From the NCBI GenBank assembly GCA_017694995.1, contig JADIMB010000117.1, positions 1 to 37,616 on the forward strand: a stretch of DNA of 37,616 nt, given 5' to 3'. A program made the translations under genes and the position numbers. This document shows, piece after piece, positions 32,720-37,616 of the stretch. The DNA is from Candidatus Cryptobacteroides faecavium. Its GTDB lineage: Bacteria > Bacteroidota > Bacteroidia > Bacteroidales > UBA932. The notes beneath the pieces were generated by a model, which worked only from the letters and a program-made list of their open reading frames with translations, was not told the DNA's origin and made no database searches. The number at the start of each line of letters is the position of its first letter. Positions within the stretch are counted from its first letter, which is position 1.

Positions 32720-34072
32720 ATGAGTGAGAAAAATATCAGCAGAAAAGACTTCTTGAAGTATTCTGCAGCCCTGGGTGTATCAAGTATCCTGGGCACTTCA
32801 TTGCTGTCATCATGCAGCGGGAAAAAAGGTTCTTATGTGCCTCTAAGGCAGCCTGGTGAGTATTATGTGCCGGAGCTTCCGGACAAGGCTGTTTCCGGAA
32901 AGGAGCTGAAGGTCGGTGTCGTGGGCTGCGGAGGACGTGGTTCGGGTGCTGTGGTGGACCTTCTTACAGCCGCAGACGGCATCAAGGTCGTGGCTTTGGG
33001 TGACACCTTCAGCGACCGTCTTGAGGGGCTCAGGAAAAACCTCAAGGAGCAGCATGGCCAGGATGTGCCGGCGGAGAACTGTTTCACAGGATTCGACGCA
33101 TACAAGAAGGTGATTGATTCCGGTGTGGATATGGTCATACTTGCCACTCCTCCTGTGTTCCGTCCGGACCATTTCAAGTACGCCACTGAAAAAGGCGTGC
33201 ATGCTTTCCTGGAGAAACCTGTGGCAGTGGATCCGAAAGGTTACCGTACCGTCATGGCGACAGCGCGTCAGGCCAAGGCAAAGGGTCTGTGCGTGGTGAC
33301 AGGTACGCAGCGCCATCATGAGCGTCCATATGTGGAGGCTTTCCAGAAGATCCAGGAAGGGTATATCGGTGAGATCACCGGAGGAAACGTATACTGGAAC
33401 CAGGGTATGCTCTGGTACCGTGAGCGCCAGGCTGGGTGGAGCGATATGGAATGGATGATCCGCGACTGGGTGAACTGGAAATGGCTTTCCGGAGACCATA
33501 TCATCGAGCAGCATGTGCATAATATTGATGTGTTCTTGTGGATGTCAGGGCTCAAGCCGGTGAAAGCCACCGGATTCGGAAACCGTAACCGTCGTATTAC
33601 AGGAGACCAGTATGACCAGTTCAGCGTGGATTTCGAGTTCGAGAACGGGATCCATCTCCACAGCATGTGCCGCCAGATCAACGGGTGCAGCAACAATATC
33701 GGCGAGTACATCCAGGGGACAAAGGGTTCATGGAACAGCTACAACCATGAAATCAAGGACCTGGCCGGCAATGTCATCTGGAAATATGATTCGGATGCCG
33801 CCAACGCCGCTTTCAAGCAGCACAACCCGTATGTCCTTGAGCATGTGGACTGGGTGAACCATATCCGCAAAGGTGAAGCGCATGACGAGGCTGAGGCTTG
33901 TGCAATATCCACGCTTGCAGGAGTAATGGGCCGCGAGGCCGCATATACCGGCGCAACTGTCACATGGGACGAGGTAAGCGCATCGGCTCAGGACTATATG
34001 CCTGCCAAGCTTGAGATGGGCCGTATGGACATGTCCAAATATACTGTTCCTGTACCTGGCAGCGGAAAATAA
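32720..34072 (+). CDS. Exported Gfo/Idh/MocA-family oxidoreductase
   Basis: A 450-residue protein. The N-terminus has a Tat-like SRKDFLK (Arg-Lys variant), a hydrophobic core and a lipobox-like LLSSC, so it is probably exported, perhaps folded and with bound cofactor. The Rossmann motif is VGVVGCGGRGSG, and the family EKP motif is HAFLEKPVAVD. Catalytic-type residues lie in GDHIIEQHVHNIDVFLW. Family members oxidise or reduce sugar hydroxyls with NAD(P). The gene follows the cytochrome-SUMF1 fusion by 23 bp and precedes the TIM barrel gene by 6 bp. Confidence 0.92.
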   Translation: MSEKNISRKDFLKYSAALGVSSILGTSLLSSCSGKKGSYVPLRQPGEYYVPELPDKAVSGKELKVGVVGCGGRGSGAVVDLLTAADGIKVVALGDTFSDRLEGLRKNLKEQHGQDVPAENCFTGFDAYKKVIDSGVDMVILATPPVFRPDHFKYATEKGVHAFLEKPVAVDPKGYRTVMATARQAKAKGLCVVTGTQRHHERPYVEAFQKIQEGYIGEITGGNVYWNQGMLWYRERQAGWSDMEWMIRDWVNWKWLSGDHIIEQHVHNIDVFLWMSGLKPVKATGFGNRNRRITGDQYDQFSVDFEFENGIHLHSMCRQINGCSNNIGEYIQGTKGSWNSYNHEIKDLAGNVIWKYDSDAANAAFKQHNPYVLEHVDWVNHIRKGEAHDEAEACAISTLAGVMGREAAYTGATVTWDEVSASAQDYMPAKLEMGRMDMSKYTVPVPGSGK

Positions 34073-34078
34073 AGTACC

Positions 34079-34990
34079 ATGGACAGGAGGAGTTTTCTGG
34101 GAAGGACACTGGCAGGGGCTGCTGCGGTCACCCTGTCGGGTCTTCCTCTTGGAGCTGTCTCAGGCTGCTCCGGGAAAAAAGGGGCCGGAAAGTCCGTTGA
34201 CCTTAAGCTTTCTTTCCAGGAGGGTATAGCTCCGGGAAATTCGCTTGAAGAGAAACTGGACTATATGGAAGGTCTGGGTGTCACCGGGTTTGAACCCGGC
34301 GGAGGCGGCCTGGCAGGCCGCGTGAACGAGATTCAGCAGGCTCTCAGAGGCAGGGACATAAAGGTGTCTGCAATATGTGCCGGCTTCAGCGGGTTCATCC
34401 TGGCCGAGGATCCGAAGGTAAAGGCGGAGTTCGATTCCACAATGCGTGAGATAGTAGCCGCGGCAGGGGAGCTCGGTTCTACGGGAGTGATAATGGTACC
34501 TGCTTTCAACGGACAGAAACCGTGCAGGCCGCATACTCTTCAGACCCGCGAGTTTCTTGTGGAACAGCTCCATGAACTTGGGGAATACGCCCTTAAATGC
34601 GGCACGACCGTCATACTCGAGCCGCTGAACCGCGGAGAGGCCTTCTATCTGCGCCAGGTGGCGGATGCCGCGGCGATATGCCGCGATTCCGGGAGCGCCG
34701 GAGTGAAATGCATGGGCGATTTCTGGCATATGCAGGAGGAGACATCAGACTATGCGGCTTTCATGGCCGCCGGCGCCGAATATCTGCAGCATGTCCATGT
34801 GGCCAGCCGCGGAAGACGCATAATGCCTGGTGAAGACGGCCAGGCGGATAACTATGTGGACGGTATGAGGGCCCTGAAGGAAATCGGATACGACAAGTAT
34901 ATAAGTTTCGAGTGCGGGACCAGCGGAGACCGTGCCGTGACTGTGCCTGCAGCGGTATCCCTGCTGCGTGAACAGTGGAGTAAAGCATAG
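34079..34990 (+). CDS. Exported sugar phosphate isomerase/epimerase-like TIM barrel protein
   Basis: A 303-residue protein of the xylose-isomerase-like (AP endonuclease 2) TIM barrel family. A Tat signal (DRRSFLGRTLAG) with a lipobox-like VSGC is followed by GVTGFEPGGGG, VILEPLNRGEAF (acidic metal ligand), VKCMGDFWHMQ, and HVHVASRGR plus YISFECGTSG near the end. These contain the usual Glu, Asp, His and Glu metal ligands. It is 6 bp after the Gfo/Idh/MocA gene, so both are likely exported and act on the same substrate. Reaction is unknown. Confidence 0.88.
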   Translation: MDRRSFLGRTLAGAAAVTLSGLPLGAVSGCSGKKGAGKSVDLKLSFQEGIAPGNSLEEKLDYMEGLGVTGFEPGGGGLAGRVNEIQQALRGRDIKVSAICAGFSGFILAEDPKVKAEFDSTMREIVAAAGELGSTGVIMVPAFNGQKPCRPHTLQTREFLVEQLHELGEYALKCGTTVILEPLNRGEAFYLRQVADAAAICRDSGSAGVKCMGDFWHMQEETSDYAAFMAAGAEYLQHVHVASRGRRIMPGEDGQADNYVDGMRALKEIGYDKYISFECGTSGDRAVTVPAAVSLLREQWSKA

Positions 34991-34994
34991 CCTG

Positions 34995-36281
34995 GTGGAC
35001 CGGAGGTGGAACTATAAGAGAGCATTCTTGCGTTGTGCCCTACTGCTTGCAGTGGGCACAACTTTGCAATTGGCCTTCGGGAATATCCCTGCACATCTGC
35101 TTCACTGGCCGTGGAATGCTGTACTTGCGGCCAATTATCTTTATCTGCTTGTCCTGGCTTATTCCTTGAGCGGCAGGTACAGGTGGCTGCGTACGCTGTG
35201 GGACCGGAAGTCATGTATCGCGTCGCTTTCCTCGGTGCTTGCCTTGGTCATTGTGTATGGTCTTGTGCGTCAGGACGGCTCGAATGACGGCCCTGCCGGT
35301 GTCCTGGGGCTCACGTCAATGTCGGATTCGTGGATTTTCACTGTGATGCTTGCCGGTTTCATGACATCGCTCGGTATCCGGACAGTGGCGGAGCTGGGCC
35401 ATGCGGGCCAGATGGCCGAGATGCTCAGGGCCGGGCGCATTACGGATTTCCTGCACAATGCCTCCAGGACTCTTGTCCATGTCTCCGTCTCCGTACTTCT
35501 TGTCGCCGGCATCTTCGGCAGCGGTGACAAGGTGAAATGCAGGCTGACCGCACGCCTCGGGGAGCCGGTGGGGATGGCTTCTGATGCGGAAGGCAATGCC
35601 GTGGCGCTCCCGTTTTCCGTTGTCCTCGAGAAATTCACCGTGGACGGGTATCCTCCGAAGCTTTTTGTCCTTGATACGGCGGAGGATGCGCTGTCTGGAG
35701 ATTTCCTTTCCGTTGAGGCGGAGGGTGCGAAGGCAGATGTGGCAGGATGGTCCCTTTCGGCGGACAGGTATCTGGACATGGCGGGATGCATGCCCGGGGA
35801 CACCGTGTACAGGGAACTTGAGCATGTCGGGGCTGTCCCTGCGGTCTATGTCACGGCCGAGAACCTGTCTACAGGGGAGCGGCATGCCGGGTGGGTGAGC
35901 TGCGGCAGCCGCATTTTCAGTTCGTCTTCTCTCGCCCTGGGAAGCGGTGCTGCGGTGGTGATGCCTCCTCCCGAGGCAAGGCAGTTCCTTTCCCGTGTTT
36001 CTGTTACTGATATGGACGGGAACCGGGATGTGGCGGACATAAGGGTGAACCATCCGGCAAGGTACGGTGCCTGGCGCATATACCAGGCCGGCTATGACGT
36101 AACGCAGGGAAGGTGGAGTACGGTGAGCATGCTGGAGTGCGTGAAAGACCCATGGTATTTTCTGGTGAGTGCGGCGCTGTGGCTTACGCTCGTGTCCGGA
36201 GCCCTGATGTTCCTTTCGGGTGGGGTAAGGGGCATCAGGGGCAAGGCAGGAGACCGCCAGGGCAAAAATATGAAACTTTGA
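34995..36281 (+). CDS. ResB-like cytochrome c biogenesis protein
   Basis: About 428 residues from a GTG at 34995, or 437 from a GTG at 34968 that would overlap the previous gene by 23 bases. Several N-terminal membrane helices (about residues 10-170) precede a large periplasmic domain (about 180-395) and a last helix (about 396-425). This is the ResB/Ccs1 plan; the HPARYGAWRIYQAGYD segment is the recognisable ResB motif. With CcsA it forms the system II heme lyase that attaches heme to CxxCH. The ccsA gene follows by 4 bp. Confidence 0.83.
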   Translation: MDRRWNYKRAFLRCALLLAVGTTLQLAFGNIPAHLLHWPWNAVLAANYLYLLVLAYSLSGRYRWLRTLWDRKSCIASLSSVLALVIVYGLVRQDGSNDGPAGVLGLTSMSDSWIFTVMLAGFMTSLGIRTVAELGHAGQMAEMLRAGRITDFLHNASRTLVHVSVSVLLVAGIFGSGDKVKCRLTARLGEPVGMASDAEGNAVALPFSVVLEKFTVDGYPPKLFVLDTAEDALSGDFLSVEAEGAKADVAGWSLSADRYLDMAGCMPGDTVYRELEHVGAVPAVYVTAENLSTGERHAGWVSCGSRIFSSSSLALGSGAAVVMPPPEARQFLSRVSVTDMDGNRDVADIRVNHPARYGAWRIYQAGYDVTQGRWSTVSMLECVKDPWYFLVSAALWLTLVSGALMFLSGGVRGIRGKAGDRQGKNMKL

Positions 36282-36285
36282 ATAT

Positions 36286-37071
36286 ATGGACTGGAGTCAT
36301 TTCATATTCTACGGCGCGGCTGCGGCCATCTGCTGGATTGCCGGTGCCGTGGCGGCATACCGGAGTGAGGGAGTGCGTCCTGCTGCGGCCCTGTCCCTGT
36401 GCGGCAGTGCCATATTCCTTGTGTTCATCACGGGCCTGTGGATTTCCCTGGAGCGTCCTCCGATGCGTACAGTGGGGGAGACCAGGCTCTGGTATTCATT
36501 TTTCGTGTCCCTTGCAGGGACCGCTGTCTTCGTCAGGTGGCGCTACAGGTGGATACTCCTGTTCAGCAGCGTCATGTCCGCTGTGTTTGTCTGTATAAAC
36601 GTTCTCAAGCCTGAGATACATGACAAGACCCTTATGCCAGCCCTGCAGAGCATATGGTTCATTCCGCACGTCTCTGTCTATATGATGGCCTATGCGCTTC
36701 TCGGCGCCGTGACCCTGTTTGCCGTTTACCTGTGGCTGAGGCCGTCGCACAGGATACCCTCGGAGCGGGAGATGCAGATGTGCGACTCCCTGGTGAGAAT
36801 CGGATGGGCTTTCCTGTCCGCCGGTATGGTGATGGGGGCCCTGTGGGCCAAGAAGGCATGGGGGGACTGGTGGACCTGGGATCCGAAGGAGACATGGGCT
36901 GCCGCCACGTGGCTGAGCTATCTTCTGTACCTGCACCTGCGTCCTGGACTGCGCAGGGACAGCAACCTTGCTTTTGCCCTGCTGGTCTTCTCTTTCCTCC
37001 TGCTCCAGATGTGCTGGTACGGGATAAACTACCTCCCTTCGGCACAGGGTGCCAGCGTGCATATATACTGA
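36286..37071 (+). CDS. ccsA: CcsA-family cytochrome c assembly protein
   Basis: A 261-residue inner-membrane protein with about eight helices. The heme-binding WWD motif is WGDWWTWDPKETWA (about residues 190-203), flanked by conserved His in FIPHVSVYMMAYALL and a C-terminal WYGINYLPS...HIY segment. It carries heme across the membrane and, with ResB, ligates it to apocytochromes in the periplasm. It ends 25 bp before the convergent dnaE fragment. The tetraheme protein three genes upstream is the likely main client here, as inference. Confidence 0.93.
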   Translation: MDWSHFIFYGAAAAICWIAGAVAAYRSEGVRPAAALSLCGSAIFLVFITGLWISLERPPMRTVGETRLWYSFFVSLAGTAVFVRWRYRWILLFSSVMSAVFVCINVLKPEIHDKTLMPALQSIWFIPHVSVYMMAYALLGAVTLFAVYLWLRPSHRIPSEREMQMCDSLVRIGWAFLSAGMVMGALWAKKAWGDWWTWDPKETWAAATWLSYLLYLHLRPGLRRDSNLAFALLVFSFLLLQMCWYGINYLPSAQGASVHIY

Positions 37072-37096
37072 CTCCCCTGGAGGTCCAGCCTGGTTG

Positions 37097-37616
37097 TCAT
37101 TTGCTTATCACATTGTACCCGATATTCATGTCCTTCAGGTCATTGATGAACGGGGCTGAGATGGCTATCTGGAATTTCCTGGAGAGGAACTCTATGTTGT
37201 ACCTGGTCTTCGGGTCGTAAAGGTACATGGTAAGAGGGACTGTCCCCTTGTTCTTCTTTATGATTTTCCCGAGCCGCTCGCGGAAGTCGCTGTTGAGCAT
37301 AGGAGTGGTGATGCGTATGGAGAATCCTTTGACATATGTCTCGGTGACATTCCCCAGCAGCATTATCTTCTTTATTTTGAATCCGTAAGGCGGGTCTCCC
37401 ATGGTCTTGCGGTCTTCCGGCTTGCGGAAATATTTCTCTCCTATCTCCCCGTCGATGAAGACTGCGGTGTTGGGCTGCAGATAGTTCATGAAATTCTCGT
37501 GGTCCTTTCCGAACAGGGCGATTTCATAGCTTCCTTCCTTGTCCTCGATGACTGTCTTGGAGTACGGCTTCCCTGTTTTGGTGGAAAGTGTCTGGGAAGA
37601 GGATATGTATCCTGCC
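37097..37616 (-). CDS. dnaE: DNA polymerase III alpha subunit, C-terminal part (truncated by the window edge)
   Basis: The frame stays open to the right edge, giving the last 172 complete codons. The visible part reads ISSSQTLSTKTGKPYSKTVIEDK, SYEIALFGKDHENF and NTAVFIDGEIGEKYFRKP, which are strands of the OB-fold domain near the C-terminus of DnaE, followed by the short Bacteroidota tail. DnaE is the replicative polymerase. It converges with ccsA, only 25 bp away. Confidence 0.85.
   Translation of the reverse strand, partial: AGYISSSQTLSTKTGKPYSKTVIEDKEGSYEIALFGKDHENFMNYLQPNTAVFIDGEIGEKYFRKPEDRKTMGDPPYGFKIKKIMLLGNVTETYVKGFSIRITTPMLNSDFRERLGKIIKKNKGTVPLTMYLYDPKTRYNIEFLSRKFQIAISAPFINDLKDMNIGYNVISK

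Noticed and set aside
1..37616. CRISPR arrays, tRNA or rRNA genes, transposases or prophage genes.
   Set aside because: I saw no regular direct repeats with spacers, no cloverleaf, and no transposase, integrase or phage motif among the readable frames.

Overview
The window reads as chromosomal DNA of an anaerobic or nanaerobic member of the Bacteroidales (Bacteroidota); genus cannot be set from sequence alone. Support: several intergenic regions carry the Bacteroidota promoter pattern (-33 TTTG, about 19-20 bp, -7 TAnnTTTG), Shine-Dalgarno sites are weak, and the gene content is typical: class III ribonucleotide reductase nrdDG, cydAB with a DUF4492 gene, a YifB/ComM ATPase, an OprO/P-type porin, and an ECF sigma factor followed by a membrane-plus-barrel protein. 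I found no tRNA, rRNA, CRISPR array or transposase gene.

Region 1 (1-8888) is a surface-polysaccharide cluster. It holds a left-edge partial glycosyltransferase, a DUF4422 protein, UDP-galactopyranose mutase (glf), two tandem RgpF-like paralogues, a fucosyltransferase-like protein, a Stealth-family phosphotransferase, a family-2-like glycosyltransferase and a divergent LpxL-type lipid A acyltransferase. Its main non-coding interest is 6692-6962. A 21-bp inverted repeat (6703-6723 / 6775-6795) encloses an AT-rich core just upstream of the Stealth operon, and next to it lies a GC-rich element with five hairpins (6796-6950). A third copy of the repeat lies in the leader of an RgpF-like gene (3738-3758).

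Region 2 (8909-20449) is mostly housekeeping and envelope: OprO/P porin, DHFR (folA) and YifB on the minus strand; MlaE/MlaF lipid transporter components; an ECF sigma factor overlapping a protein with a cytoplasmic N-terminus, one membrane helix and a predicted outer-membrane barrel; a TPR protein overlapping by one base an EnvC-like protein with a degenerate LytM domain; and an extended SDR fused to a zinc-ribbon-like tail.

Region 3 (20412-27335) holds nrdG and nrdD (with a hairpin leader), a phosphopantetheinyl transferase, malate dehydrogenase, a diverged ThiL-like protein and thiol peroxidase, several with clear promoters.

Region 4 (27351-37071) is respiratory: DUF4492-cydA-cydB, an exported EEP-family hydrolase, then a run that may be one operon. 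That run contains a membrane tetraheme NapC/NirT-type cytochrome fused to an SUMF1 domain, an exported Gfo/Idh/MocA oxidoreductase, an exported xylose-isomerase-like TIM barrel protein, and the system II cytochrome c maturation proteins ResB and CcsA. Together they suggest a periplasmic, quinone-linked sugar-oxidation or modification system with its own heme-attachment machinery. This is the best candidate for an undescribed system here. The window ends inside the 3' part of dnaE on the minus strand.
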